DNA of 64,000 nt, from contig JAXMOG010000001.1 in assembly GCA_034670065.1 (NCBI GenBank), forward strand, positions 124,001 to 188,000, read 5' to 3'. Within the stretch, counting starts at the first letter, position 1. Each line of letters opens with the position of its first letter. Position numbers and translations under genes: made by a program. The notes beneath the pieces are model-generated. The model did no database searches. It saw only the letters and a program-made list of their open reading frames with translations, and was not told where the DNA came from. Shown here one piece after another: positions 25,229-34,120 of the stretch. Origin of the DNA: Mesobacterium_A sp034670065 (lineage in GTDB: Bacteria > Pseudomonadota > Alphaproteobacteria > Rhodobacterales > Rhodobacteraceae).

Positions 25229-25744
25229 ATGAACCGGACAACGGCAGTTATTCTGATTGCAGCGCTTACATTGGGTGGCTGCGGACGCGTCAGCGAGTCA
25301 CGGTTCAACCCGTTTAACTGGTTTGGACGCAGCACTTCAGCCCCGGTTGAGGCTGGCGCAGGAGAAGTGGTTAATCCACTGATTCCTCGTACCCGTCGAA
25401 ACATCTTTTTTGATGACTCGCCCGAGGAATACAAAGGCACGCTGATCGGTCAGGTGACTGAATTGCGTGTTGAGCGCAGCGCCGGCGGTGGTGCGATTAT
25501 CAGTGTCACCGGTATTGCTGACCGTCAGGGCCCGTATGAGATTCGCCTGGTCAAGGTTGAAGAGGAAAGCGACGCCTCTACCCTGACCTATGATCTGCGC
25601 AACCTGCAGGGCCCCGGAGCCGTTGGCGGAAGCGAATGGAGCCGTTCCGTAAAGGCCGCTGTATCGCTAAGCGCCTTGGACCTGGAAGGTGTTCGCACCA
25701 TCCGAATCAAAGCTGCGCGCAATCAACAGACCAGTCGGCGCTAA
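25229..25744 (+). CDS. Lipoprotein of unknown function
   Basis: 171 residues. Lipobox LTLGGC (Cys18) after a short hydrophobic signal, so it is a membrane-anchored lipoprotein. The rest is hydrophilic, with a central beta-rich section (LIGQVTELRVERSAGGGAIISVTGIA). No family is recognised. Its stop overlaps the end of the convergent rnd gene by 4 bp. An RBS-like GAGGGAAGAGG precedes the start. Confidence 0.75.
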   Translation: MNRTTAVILIAALTLGGCGRVSESRFNPFNWFGRSTSAPVEAGAGEVVNPLIPRTRRNIFFDDSPEEYKGTLIGQVTELRVERSAGGGAIISVTGIADRQGPYEIRLVKVEEESDASTLTYDLRNLQGPGAVGGSEWSRSVKAAVSLSALDLEGVRTIRIKAARNQQTSRR

Positions 25745-26898
25745 ACTTCGACCACTTTCACAGCGCTGCCTTTGGCGGTAAGGGCGATTTCGCCCTTACA
25801 CAGGCGCAGTGCGTCTTCGCCAAACACTTCCAACCGCCAGCCGCGCAGCGCCGGTACGTTGCGCCCGCCAGAGGCGATCATGTCCAGATCAGCTGCAGGT
25901 GCGATCAGCTTTGACGCGACACCAGAGCTTTCGGTCTTGGCTTTCAACAAGACGCGCAACAGATCGGCCAACGCAGGGTTCACTTGCAGTTTGTCGCGGC
26001 GGGTATCCGGTTTGGGCAGCGCGTCTTGCGGACAGTCCATTCCGGCTTTGACCGCTTTCAAGATGCCTTCGGAAATCGCACCCTTGCGCGCCTCTCGCAT
26101 CAACAGCCGTGATTTGCCTAAATCTTCGATCGACGCAGGTTTGGTCGATGCCAGTTCAACCAACGCATCGTCTTTGAAGACACGTGACCGAGGCACATTG
26201 TTGGATTGCGCATAGATTTCGCGGAATTCGGCCAATGTTTGAACGATGGCCAGAAACCGGGGGGAGTTTGAACGCGTTTTGACACGGCGCCACGAATTTT
26301 CAGGACGTACAGTATAGGTTTCGGGATCTGTCAGTGTCGCAACTTCTTCGCGAACCCATGCGCTGCGGCCGCTTTCTTCCAGTTTGGCGTCCAGATACTC
26401 ATAAATCTGGCGCAGATGGGTTACATCGGCCAGCGCGTAGTTTTTCTGGGCTTCCGACAACGGGCGGCGCGACCAATCCGTAAACCGGGAAGTCTTGTCC
26501 ACCGGTTGCTTTGTGATCTTGCGCACCAGCGTTTCATAGCCGACCTGTTCGCCAAAGCCGCAGACCATGGCCGCCACTTGCGTGTCAAACATCGGGTCTG
26601 GAATGACGCCATAATCGACAAAGAAAATTTCGATATCCTGTCGCGCGGCATGGAACACTTTGACCACACTTGTGTCGCGCATCAGATCGATCAGCGGTTC
26701 CAGTGACAGGCCGTTGGCCAATGGGTCAATCAATACGGCGTCTGAATCATCTGTACCGGGCAATGCCAACTGAACCAGACAGAGTTTGGAGTAATACGTC
26801 CGTTCACGCAGAAATTCGGTGTCGACGGTGACATAAGGTTGAGCTTTGGCGCGTGCGCAAAAGGCGGCGAGGTCGTCCGTCGATGTAATCGTGATCAT
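25741..26898 (-). CDS. rnd: Ribonuclease D
   Basis: 385 residues from ATG 26898 (MITITST), chosen over 26937 by family alignment from memory. A 3'-5' exoribonuclease that matures tRNA 3' ends. DEDDy residues: VDTEFLRE (Asp, Glu), FHAARQDIEIF (Asp), and NYALADVTHL (Tyr, Asp). HRDC-like helical domains follow in the C-terminal half (RPENSWRR, LAEFREIYAQ). Usual length for the family. Confidence 0.93.
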   Translation of the reverse strand: MITITSTDDLAAFCARAKAQPYVTVDTEFLRERTYYSKLCLVQLALPGTDDSDAVLIDPLANGLSLEPLIDLMRDTSVVKVFHAARQDIEIFFVDYGVIPDPMFDTQVAAMVCGFGEQVGYETLVRKITKQPVDKTSRFTDWSRRPLSEAQKNYALADVTHLRQIYEYLDAKLEESGRSAWVREEVATLTDPETYTVRPENSWRRVKTRSNSPRFLAIVQTLAEFREIYAQSNNVPRSRVFKDDALVELASTKPASIEDLGKSRLLMREARKGAISEGILKAVKAGMDCPQDALPKPDTRRDKLQVNPALADLLRVLLKAKTESSGVASKLIAPAADLDMIASGGRNVPALRGWRLEVFGEDALRLCKGEIALTAKGSAVKVVEV

Positions 26899-26983
26899 AT
26901 GGTGCGATCTTTTCCAGCTTGGCGAATTATTCTGCAATTACGCCCCAGTATACGGGCCACCGAGCAAAAGAAAAGCAGTCCGC

Positions 26984-27577
26984 TTAGCCAAGAAACAGTG
27001 GGCTGCGATCCCCGTGCGAAAACCGTTCTAACACAGCCGGGTACAACCGGTGTTCCTGAACCAGAACACGTGCGGCCAGCGTATCAGGCGTATCCCCCGG
27101 CAGAATTGGAACACGGGCCTGCCCCAAAATGGGGCCATCATCCAGCTCGGGGGTCACTTCGTGAACCGAACAGCCGTGTTCGGCGTCACCGGCCTCCAAA
27201 GCCCGTGCATGGGTGTGCAGGCCTTTGTATTTGGGCAAGAGCGACGGATGGATATTCAACATCCGGCCTTCCCAGCGACGCACGAAGTCTGCCGTCAGCA
27301 CCCGCATGAACCCGGCCAGACAAATGATATCGGGCGCAGATGCATCCAACGCTTTGGTCAGTTCTGCCTCAAATGCCGGGCGGTCGCCCTTGTAGGGACG
27401 ATGGTCCACGGCGGCGGTTGCGATTCCCATCTGTGCGGCGCGGGTCAAACCACCGGCGTTTGCATCATTGGCCAGCACCAGAACGGGCCGCGCCGGATGA
27501 TCGCCGGTCATGCTTTCGGCCAGCTTCACCATGTTGGAGCCGCCGCCCGATATCAGGATCGCAACCCGCTTTGTCAC
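26984..27577 (-). CDS. purN: Phosphoribosylglycinamide formyltransferase
   Basis: 197 residues. It transfers formyl from 10-formyl-THF to GAR in purine synthesis. Signatures: ILISGGGSNM (phosphate loop), ICLAGFMRVL, and MLNIHPSLLPKYKGLHTHARALEAG containing the catalytic His and Asn; the catalytic Asp is in LDDGPILGQ. The start overlaps the purM stop by 4 bp, so the two are coupled. Confidence 0.96.
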   Translation of the reverse strand: MTKRVAILISGGGSNMVKLAESMTGDHPARPVLVLANDANAGGLTRAAQMGIATAAVDHRPYKGDRPAFEAELTKALDASAPDIICLAGFMRVLTADFVRRWEGRMLNIHPSLLPKYKGLHTHARALEAGDAEHGCSVHEVTPELDDGPILGQARVPILPGDTPDTLAARVLVQEHRLYPAVLERFSHGDRSPLFLG

Positions 27578-28620
27578 GACAGCGTTCCGCTGTAGCTGAC
27601 ACCCTCGCCCTGCGTCACAGTGCCCAGACGGAACACTGTCTCGCCTTCGTTCTGCAACAGAGTGGTCAAGGCATCAGCCCGGTCTGCAGACACAGACAAG
27701 ACCATGCCAACACCGCAGTTGAAGGTTTTCAGCATTTCCGCCGCTTCAATGCCGCCGGTTTCGGACATCCATTTGAAAACGGGCGGTAATTCCCAGGACG
27801 ACAGATCAATTTGCGCACCCAGGTCATCAGGCAAAACGCGTGGCAGGTTTTCGGTCAAGCCACCGCCGGTGATATGGGCCAGCGCATGTACGCCCCCGTC
27901 CCGAACCGCCGCCAGTGCCTGTTTGACGTAAAGCCGTGTTGGGGTCAGCAGTTCAGCGCCCAGTGTGCCGTCGGCCCATGGGCAATCTGCATCCCATTCC
28001 AGGCCTGACACCTCAACCAGTTTGCGCACAAGGCTGTAACCGTTGGAATGAACCCCGTCCGAGGCCAAACCCAGCAACACGTCGCCTTCTACCACACCAT
28101 CAGGCAATACGGTGCCACGTTCCATGGCGCCTACAGCGAACCCGGCCAGATCGAAATCTCCGGCTGGGTACATGCCCGGCATTTCCGCCGTTTCGCCGCC
28201 GATCAGTGCACAGCCTGACCGCACGCACCCTTCGGCAATGCCTTCGACCACACGCGCTGCGCTGTCGGTATCCAATTTGCCGGTGGCGAAATAATCCAGA
28301 AAGAACAGCGGCTCTGCGCCCTGACACACCAGGTCATTCACACACATCGCCACCAGATCGATTCCCACGCCGTCCACATGGCCGGTATCAATCGCGATTC
28401 GCAGCTTGGTGCCGACCCCATCGGTGGCGGCAACCAGCACCGGATCGGAGTATCCGGCGGCTTTCAGATCGAACAATGCGCCAAACCCGCCAAGTCCCGA
28501 CATGGTGCCGGACCGTTGAGTGCGTTTGGCCGCAGGTTTGATGCGCTCTACCAGCGCGTTTCCTGCATCAATGTCTACCCCTGCATCGGCATAGGTAATG
28601 CCGTTCTTGCCCTTAGTCAT
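27574..28620 (-). CDS. purM: Phosphoribosylformylglycinamidine cyclo-ligase
   Basis: 348 residues. It closes the imidazole ring to AIR with ATP. It starts TYADAGVDIDAGNALV; GGFGALFDL, DGVGTKL, GGETAEMPGMY and HITGGGLTENLPRVLP are family signatures. The start at 28620 is preceded by AAGGGTGCGCC; the longer frame to 28713 is not supported. First gene of purM-purN. Confidence 0.96.
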   Translation of the reverse strand: MTKGKNGITYADAGVDIDAGNALVERIKPAAKRTQRSGTMSGLGGFGALFDLKAAGYSDPVLVAATDGVGTKLRIAIDTGHVDGVGIDLVAMCVNDLVCQGAEPLFFLDYFATGKLDTDSAARVVEGIAEGCVRSGCALIGGETAEMPGMYPAGDFDLAGFAVGAMERGTVLPDGVVEGDVLLGLASDGVHSNGYSLVRKLVEVSGLEWDADCPWADGTLGAELLTPTRLYVKQALAAVRDGGVHALAHITGGGLTENLPRVLPDDLGAQIDLSSWELPPVFKWMSETGGIEAAEMLKTFNCGVGMVLSVSADRADALTTLLQNEGETVFRLGTVTQGEGVSYSGTLS

Positions 28621-28724
28621 GGCGCACCCTTTTCGTTGATGCCCGCGCGATAGCCCATGCGCGCGCGGGGTGCAATGTCCATGCTTGACGCGGGCCTTCG
28701 GTCTGGTAGTCAAGGCGCTACGGT

Positions 28725-28801
28725 GGGCCTGTAGCTCAATTGGTTAGAGCAGAGCGCTCATAACGCTTTGGTTGCGGGTTCAAGTCCTGCCGGGCCTACC
28801 A
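28725..28801 (+). tRNA. tRNA with CAT anticodon, probably tRNA-Ile2
   Basis: A 77-nt cloverleaf with encoded CCA; D-arm GTAGCTCAATTGGTTAGAGC, anticodon stem-loop AGCGCTCATAACGCT and T-arm GCGGGTTCAAGTCCTGC. It is not an initiator, which would begin CGCGGGG. The sequence after the anticodon (TTGGTTGC, then GGTTCAAGTCC) resembles isoleucine tRNAs whose C34 is changed to lysidine by TilS, rather than elongator methionine tRNA. The Ile/Met distinction is uncertain. Confidence 0.9.
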
Positions 28802-28968
28802 ATTCCACCGCTTCCGCCAAAAATACCGGCGGAATGCATGTTTGACAAAAAATCACAAAAAAATTGAACCGACGTTGGCACCTTGCTGCCATGCTGCGAA
28901 CACACGCTCACCAGATGGTCGCGTCAACTCGGGGCGCAATGTGCGCCTTTCTTGATGCAGGACCCGGT

Positions 28969-29652
28969 ATGCAAATTTGTGCTCTGAAGAAAGTTTCGAC
29001 CTTGGCGATTGCCGCAACGGCTGTTTTGGCGGGCTGTTCTGGCGGATCGGGCGGAGGATCATCCAGTGCGCCAAGTTCTTCTGGTGGGACTGTTGTGATG
29101 ACCACCGCCAGTGCTTTCACCACACCGTCCGGCAGCGGCAGCATCACCCATTCACTGTCACAAAGCCAATCAGCCGCCAATATCGATTCCCAAGGTGTGG
29201 GCTACGCGATGGTTGCGGGTTTGAATACCACCACGTCTGAACTGACAGCGTTGTCCGGTTTTGTTGGCGATGACCTGCTGACCACGGCAACATCAAGTGG
29301 CCAGGTGACATATGATGGCCAGTTTGAAGTGATGCATGTCGATCGGACGTCACCCACTGATACCACAGCCAGCGTCGACAGCACCCAAGGGACAATGCTG
29401 ATGATCGTTGATTTCGACACGCAGCAGTTTGCCGGAGAAAGCCGTGCGCTTAGCGGTTCCAACCCGGTATTGTCCATCGAAGGGTCTTTGACAGGGCAAG
29501 ACATGTCCGGCACGGCCAGCTTTGTCAGCGGGTCTGATTCCCACAGCGCAACGCTGGACGGCGTTCTGGATGGGGCCAAAGCGGTTGGCGCGTTCCACGG
29601 CACAACATCATCGGATGCGATTGCCGGTGGTTTCTTGTTGCTGGCTCAGTAA
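28969..29652 (+). CDS. Surface lipoprotein with TbpB-like beta-barrel end
   Basis: 227 residues. Lipobox VLAGC near residue 23, then a low-complexity Gly/Ser linker (GGSGGGSSSAPSSS). The C-terminal half is beta-rich and ends GAKAVGAFHGTTSSDAIAGGFLLL, the pattern of transferrin-binding-protein-B-type barrels and Slam-dependent surface lipoproteins, where a FxG/GGF motif closes the barrel. Ligand unknown. No TonB receptor or Slam gene is nearby. It is convergent with aroB. Confidence 0.65.
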   Translation: MQICALKKVSTLAIAATAVLAGCSGGSGGGSSSAPSSSGGTVVMTTASAFTTPSGSGSITHSLSQSQSAANIDSQGVGYAMVAGLNTTTSELTALSGFVGDDLLTTATSSGQVTYDGQFEVMHVDRTSPTDTTASVDSTQGTMLMIVDFDTQQFAGESRALSGSNPVLSIEGSLTGQDMSGTASFVSGSDSHSATLDGVLDGAKAVGAFHGTTSSDAIAGGFLLLAQ

Positions 29653-29672
29653 CTTACAGCACGTCTTACAAG

Positions 29673-30785
29673 CTATCGGTCGCGTAGTGCGTCTTGCAAC
29701 AGGGTCAATACTTTGTCCTTTGGAACCTCTGAGGTGACAAAGGACTGACCAATGCTGCGCGCCAAAATGAACCGTAGCTGGCCGTCGATGACCTTTTTGT
29801 CCTGACCCATCAGATCCAGCAAGGTGGGTGCGTCGGGCAGATCGCCGTCAATATCCCCCAAGTCGGTTTTCATTCCCATTGCGCGCAAATGCGCACGCAC
29901 GCGGCTGGGGTCTTCTTGGCTACACAATCCCAGACGAGAGGACAGTTCGAACGCCAGCGCACACCCGACGGCGACGCCTTCACCATGCAGCAATCGGTCA
30001 GAGTATCCCGTTGCGGCCTCTAATGCGTGACAGAAGGTGTGTCCTAGGTTCAGCAAGGCACGGTCGCCCTGCTCTGTTTCGTCTCTTACGACGATGTCCG
30101 CTTTCATCTCGACAGACCGGCGCACGGCATAGGCCCGTTTTTCGCGGTCTCCGTCGGCCAGGGCCGGGCCGTGCTCTTCAAGCCATTCAAAGAACGCGGC
30201 GTCGCCCAACATGCCGTATTTCACGACTTCGCCGTATCCGGCCAGAAAATCCCGGCGGGGCATCGTTTCCAGTACACCGATATCCGCCAGCACCAGACTT
30301 GGCTGATGAAAGGCACCAATCAGGTTCTTGCCCTGTGGTGCATTGATTCCGGTTTTGCCGCCGACAGAGCTGTCCACCTGCGCCAAGAGCGAGGTAGGAA
30401 TTTGTACGAACCGCACGCCACGCCGCAGAACAGAGGCCGCAAACCCGACCAGATCGCCGATCACGCCACCGCCAAGGGCGATCACGATGTCGCGGCGTTC
30501 CACCTTTTCAGCCAGCAGCCATTCAACGGTGCGCGTAAAGTGCGGCCATGATTTGGTGGCCTCTCCCGCAGGCAAAGTCAGCGCTGTACTGTCGATCCCG
30601 GCTTTTGTCAGCGCGTCTTGCAAAGGGCCAAGATGCAGCTGTGCGACGGTTTCGTCGGTAACAATGGCCACACGGGACCGGTGCAAAAGCGGCGCGATTT
30701 GCGTGCCTGCATCGGCCAAAAGCCCGGTGCCAATGCGCACATCATAGGCGCGCGTGTCCAGCGGAACGTGAACAGTTTCAATCAT
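29673..30785 (-). CDS. aroB: 3-dehydroquinate synthase
   Basis: 370 residues. Second step of the shikimate pathway: DAHP to 3-dehydroquinate, using NAD and a metal. Signatures: ALGGGVIGDLVGFAASVLRRGVRF, QIPTSLLAQVDSSVGGKTG, and metal-binding LNLGHTFCHALE plus HGEGVAVG. It starts inside the end of aroK (8-bp overlap), forming aroK-aroB. Confidence 0.96.
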   Translation of the reverse strand: MIETVHVPLDTRAYDVRIGTGLLADAGTQIAPLLHRSRVAIVTDETVAQLHLGPLQDALTKAGIDSTALTLPAGEATKSWPHFTRTVEWLLAEKVERRDIVIALGGGVIGDLVGFAASVLRRGVRFVQIPTSLLAQVDSSVGGKTGINAPQGKNLIGAFHQPSLVLADIGVLETMPRRDFLAGYGEVVKYGMLGDAAFFEWLEEHGPALADGDREKRAYAVRRSVEMKADIVVRDETEQGDRALLNLGHTFCHALEAATGYSDRLLHGEGVAVGCALAFELSSRLGLCSQEDPSRVRAHLRAMGMKTDLGDIDGDLPDAPTLLDLMGQDKKVIDGQLRFILARSIGQSFVTSEVPKDKVLTLLQDALRDR

Positions 30786-31350
30786 TTAGCACCTCAAGCA
30801 CATCAGGCCGGGATTCCAGAGCCGCCAGAACCTTTTTCGCCATTTCATTGATGGAATAGCTGGAATGGGAGGGAACCGTGATATCGGCAAGCGAATAGAT
30901 CGGCACACGGGCATCATAGATGGTTTTCAGCGTGCCGTATGGATCATTGCCGCGCAGCAACGGGCGGGTAGACTTGTGGCGAACGCGGTTCCACAGCAAG
31001 TCCAGCTCTGCATTCAACCACACTGAAACGCCGCGTTGCGACACCATTTCCCGGTTCTTTTCGTTCATGAACGCACCACCACCGGTGGACAGAATGCAAT
31101 TCCCCTGGTCCAGAAGCCTGCCGATAACCAGCGTTTCTTTTTGACGAAAAAAGGGTTCGCCGAACCGTTCGAAAATCTCGGCAACGGCCATGTTCGCGGC
31201 GCTTTCGATCTCATGGTCCGAATCAACAAATGGCACGCCCAGCATCGCCGCAAGAGCGCGGCCCACGGCGGTTTTCCCGGCACCCATCATGCCAACCAGT
31301 ACAACAGTTTTATTCAACTGATGAGTTTTGGAACAGTCTGTGTCGGCCAT
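30778..31350 (-). CDS. aroK: Shikimate kinase
   Basis: 190 residues. It phosphorylates shikimate with ATP. P-loop GMMGAGKTAVGRALA, substrate motif DSDHEIE, and STGGGAF. Family members bind shikimate through arginines such as those in RPLLRGNDP. It lies upstream of and overlaps aroB. An N-terminal ~12-residue extension precedes the core. Confidence 0.95.
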   Translation of the reverse strand: MADTDCSKTHQLNKTVVLVGMMGAGKTAVGRALAAMLGVPFVDSDHEIESAANMAVAEIFERFGEPFFRQKETLVIGRLLDQGNCILSTGGGAFMNEKNREMVSQRGVSVWLNAELDLLWNRVRHKSTRPLLRGNDPYGTLKTIYDARVPIYSLADITVPSHSSYSINEMAKKVLAALESRPDVLEVLND

Positions 31351-31460
31351 CGTTTGCCATTTTCTTGAAACTTACGCGTGAATGACGTGATCTTGTGGAA
31401 AAGGCCAGTTATAACTGGGAAAAAAATAAGCTCAAACCGAAGGCAGGATCGGAAAACAAA

Positions 31461-31610
31461 ATGCGGCATATCGTGAAATGGCTTTTCATACTGGTGGTGC
31501 TGGCAGCGATCCTGTTGGTGGTTTACACATATGTTGGCCCCTATTTCGGCGCCGATTTTTCGCCGCCCCGAAGTGAAATTCGTCAACCGGTTACTCTGGA
31601 TGCGCAATAA
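31461..31610 (+). CDS. Small single-pass membrane protein (49 aa)
   Basis: 49 residues. MRHIVKWLFILVVLAAILLVVYTYVG forms one transmembrane helix with a basic N-terminus, followed by a short polar tail (SPPRSEIRQPVTLDAQ). It is divergent from aroK and overlaps the next gene's start by 11 bp. A longer frame from a GTG at 31395 exists. Function unknown; the call rests on coherent topology and position. Confidence 0.55.
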   Translation: MRHIVKWLFILVVLAAILLVVYTYVGPYFGADFSPPRSEIRQPVTLDAQ

Positions 31611-33138
31611 AGCGATTTGTTTTTTTACCGTGTTTGTTGCCAATGCAGCGGTTGCGCAAACGCCGCTGTCGGCGATTGATTGGCTGGATGATCGGGGGCT
31701 TTCGGTGCCCGGCACCGTGGAGCCGCTGCGCCCAATCATTCAAGAACCCCCTGTTTCTGTAACCGCATTGCCCCCCACAATTGACGAAGCGCCTCTGGGC
31801 GCGCCTTCGATTGCAGCTGTGGGTCTGTTGCCGCCCAGCGTAACGGGGCTGCCGCTGTCGTTGTGGCGGGCCAGTGCGGCACCACAGCTGGAACGGTTGT
31901 TTGATCGTCTGGATGTGGCCAGCTCTCCGCCGCTGACTTCTTTGCTCTACACATTACTGTTGGCAGAGGCGGAATCGCCCGGTGCTACGCGCACAGGCCC
32001 TGGTTTCTTGCTGGCGCGTGCGGAAAAGCTGTTGTCCCTGGGCGCGGTTGATCCTGCCTCCGCCCTGATGGATCGGGCTGGTCCGCTAGACCCGGTGCTG
32101 TTTCCGACGTGGTTTGAAATTGCGCTGCTGACAGATGATGTTCCGCGCGCCTGCGCAGCGCTTCATCGTGCGCCCTATCTGATGAACGATCTTGCGGCGC
32201 GAATCTTTTGCCTTGCGCGTGACAATGATTGGACCACGGCCGTTACCCTGTTGCAGACTGGTGAGGCTCTTGGCGCTGTGGATCATCGTCTTGGTGGGCT
32301 TCTGACCCGGTTCTTGGACCCGGAAATGGCAGAGGCCCTGCCAGACCTGCCGCCGCCCTCCTCACCGGATGCGTTGGATTTCCGGCTTTATGAGGCGGTT
32401 GGCGAACGTCTTTCAACCAACGGATTGCCACGGCGCTTTGCGGTTACGGATCTGGGTGGTGATTCCGGTTGGAAAGCCCAGGTTTCAGCGGCAGAGCGTT
32501 TGGCCAGCGGTGGTGCGATTTCGGCCAATCGGTTGTTGGGGATCTATACCAATCGTATGCCTGCGGCTTCTGGCGGGGTGTGGGACCGGGTTGAAGCGGT
32601 TCAACGGTTGGACACGGCGATGGCAACCGGGGACCCCGGTGCCATTGCTTCGGCGCTGGAACGCATTTGGCCGCTGATGCTGGAGCGTGGGCTGATCCAC
32701 ACAGTGGCGGATTTATACGGCGATCGGCTGATCGGCTTGCCCTTGTCGGGCCGTGCAGCACAGATATCGGCAAGGTTGTCGTTGCTGTCACCGCAGTACG
32801 AAGACGCCGCAGCCGCCCTGCCTGTCACCCTGCCCGACCGGCGGTTGTTGACCTCAATCGCAACTGGCACGCGGCTTGATCGTATGCCCAATGATATGAT
32901 GCGCCGGGCCATTGCGCGTGGGTTTGGGCCCGTCGCCCTGCCCGAACGCCTGCGTCCTTTGGTGGATGCGGACCGGTTGGGAGAGGCGATTTTGCGTGCC
33001 ATGCTGTTGTTTGAGACGGGCGCACAGGGCAATCCGAATGATCTGACGGTGGCGCTGATGGCGTTACGATCACTGGGGTTAGAGGACACGGCCCGCCGGG
33101 CAGCGCTGCACTTGTTGTTGGTGGAGCTGCCGGCATGA
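31600..33138 (+). CDS. Secreted helical protein of unknown function, upstream of xerD
   Basis: 512 residues from ATG 31600, which opens a signal peptide (ICFFTVFVANAAVAQ) suited to export. The mature part is Leu/Ala-rich and predicted all-helical with repeated helical pairs over residues ~110-500, like TPR/solenoid proteins. A proline-rich segment lies at ~55-95. It is followed by xerD with a 4-bp overlap, an order I associate with Rhodobacterales. No catalytic motif. Confidence 0.75.
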   Translation: MRNKAICFFTVFVANAAVAQTPLSAIDWLDDRGLSVPGTVEPLRPIIQEPPVSVTALPPTIDEAPLGAPSIAAVGLLPPSVTGLPLSLWRASAAPQLERLFDRLDVASSPPLTSLLYTLLLAEAESPGATRTGPGFLLARAEKLLSLGAVDPASALMDRAGPLDPVLFPTWFEIALLTDDVPRACAALHRAPYLMNDLAARIFCLARDNDWTTAVTLLQTGEALGAVDHRLGGLLTRFLDPEMAEALPDLPPPSSPDALDFRLYEAVGERLSTNGLPRRFAVTDLGGDSGWKAQVSAAERLASGGAISANRLLGIYTNRMPAASGGVWDRVEAVQRLDTAMATGDPGAIASALERIWPLMLERGLIHTVADLYGDRLIGLPLSGRAAQISARLSLLSPQYEDAAAALPVTLPDRRLLTSIATGTRLDRMPNDMMRRAIARGFGPVALPERLRPLVDADRLGEAILRAMLLFETGAQGNPNDLTVALMALRSLGLEDTARRAALHLLLVELPA

Positions 33139-34061
33139 GCGTCAATTGGATCCCTGCTTTTCTGGATACAATGGCCGCTGAACGCGGCGCTGCACGCAAC
33201 ACATTGCTGTCTTATGAGCGGGATTTAGAGGATTTCACCGGCTGGTTGGCGGGCAAGGCCCTGTCACATGACACGGCGCAACGGTCCGATGTCGAGGCGT
33301 ACCTGATCCATTGCGATGCGCAGGGGCTGGCCAAGGCAACCCGCGCGCGCCGCCTGTCTGCGATCAAGCAACTTTATCGTTTTGCGTTCGAGGAAAGCCT
33401 GCGCTTGGACAATCCTGCAGTGCAGATCACTGGCCCCGGCCGGGACAAACGTCTGCCCAAAACCCTGAGCGTCGAAGAGGTGGACCGGCTGTTGCTGGCG
33501 GCCGAAACCTATGGTCGCCGTGGCGATGACCGGATACGCAACACCTGTCTGATGCAGTTACTGTATGCCACGGGCATGCGCGTGACCGAATTGGTGACCC
33601 TGCCCGTCGCATCGGCCAAGGGCGATCCGCGGATGTTGTTGATCCGTGGTAAGGGCGGCAAGGAACGAATGGTGCCATTGTCGCCACCGGCGCGCGAAGC
33701 CTTGCATCTGTGGCTGGACGAATGGGCAGAGATTCAGGAAGCCGCGCGCGCCAAGGGCAAGCCACCTTCGCCCTTTCTGTTTCCGTCGCGTGGCAAAGAA
33801 GGGCATCTGACCCGGCACGCATTTTATATGCTGATCAAAGTGTTGGCAGTGGAAGCAGGAATATCGCCTGACAAAGTAACCCCACATACGTTGCGACATG
33901 CCTTTGCCACCCATCTGTTGGAGCGCGGCGCGGATTTGCGGGCGATCCAGACGTTTCTGGGCCATGCGGATGTCTCGACTACCGAAATTTACACCCATGT
34001 TTTGGAAGATCGGCTGCGGGAATTGGTGTTGGATCACCATCCTTTGGCGCGCGATCCTTGA
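33135..34061 (+). CDS. xerD: Tyrosine recombinase XerD
   Basis: 308 residues. It resolves chromosome dimers at dif with XerC. N-terminal SAM-like core-binding domain (~residues 5-95). Catalytic residues: Arg149 (TGMRVTE), Lys173 (GKGGKERMV), His251 and Arg254 (HTLRHAFATHLL), His277 (LGHADVSTTEIYTH) and Tyr286. All are present, so it should be active. XerC is not in the window. It overlaps the preceding secreted-protein gene by 4 bp. Confidence 0.95.
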   Translation: MSVNWIPAFLDTMAAERGAARNTLLSYERDLEDFTGWLAGKALSHDTAQRSDVEAYLIHCDAQGLAKATRARRLSAIKQLYRFAFEESLRLDNPAVQITGPGRDKRLPKTLSVEEVDRLLLAAETYGRRGDDRIRNTCLMQLLYATGMRVTELVTLPVASAKGDPRMLLIRGKGGKERMVPLSPPAREALHLWLDEWAEIQEAARAKGKPPSPFLFPSRGKEGHLTRHAFYMLIKVLAVEAGISPDKVTPHTLRHAFATHLLERGADLRAIQTFLGHADVSTTEIYTHVLEDRLRELVLDHHPLARDP

Positions 34062-34120
34062 TTGCACGGCGCTTCGGCCCCATAACCTGATCTGGCCCCA
34101 ACCTAATTGAGAGACGCCCC

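Noticed and set aside
28725..28801. Initiator tRNA-fMet
   Set aside because: The CAT anticodon is present, but the 5' end is GGGCCTG rather than CGCGGGG, and it lacks the C1-A72 mismatch and the GGG/CCC anticodon-stem pairs of initiators.
33135..34061. Phage or genomic-island integrase
   Set aside because: Motifs, length and the housekeeping neighbourhood fit XerD; no tRNA-linked att site or phage genes nearby.
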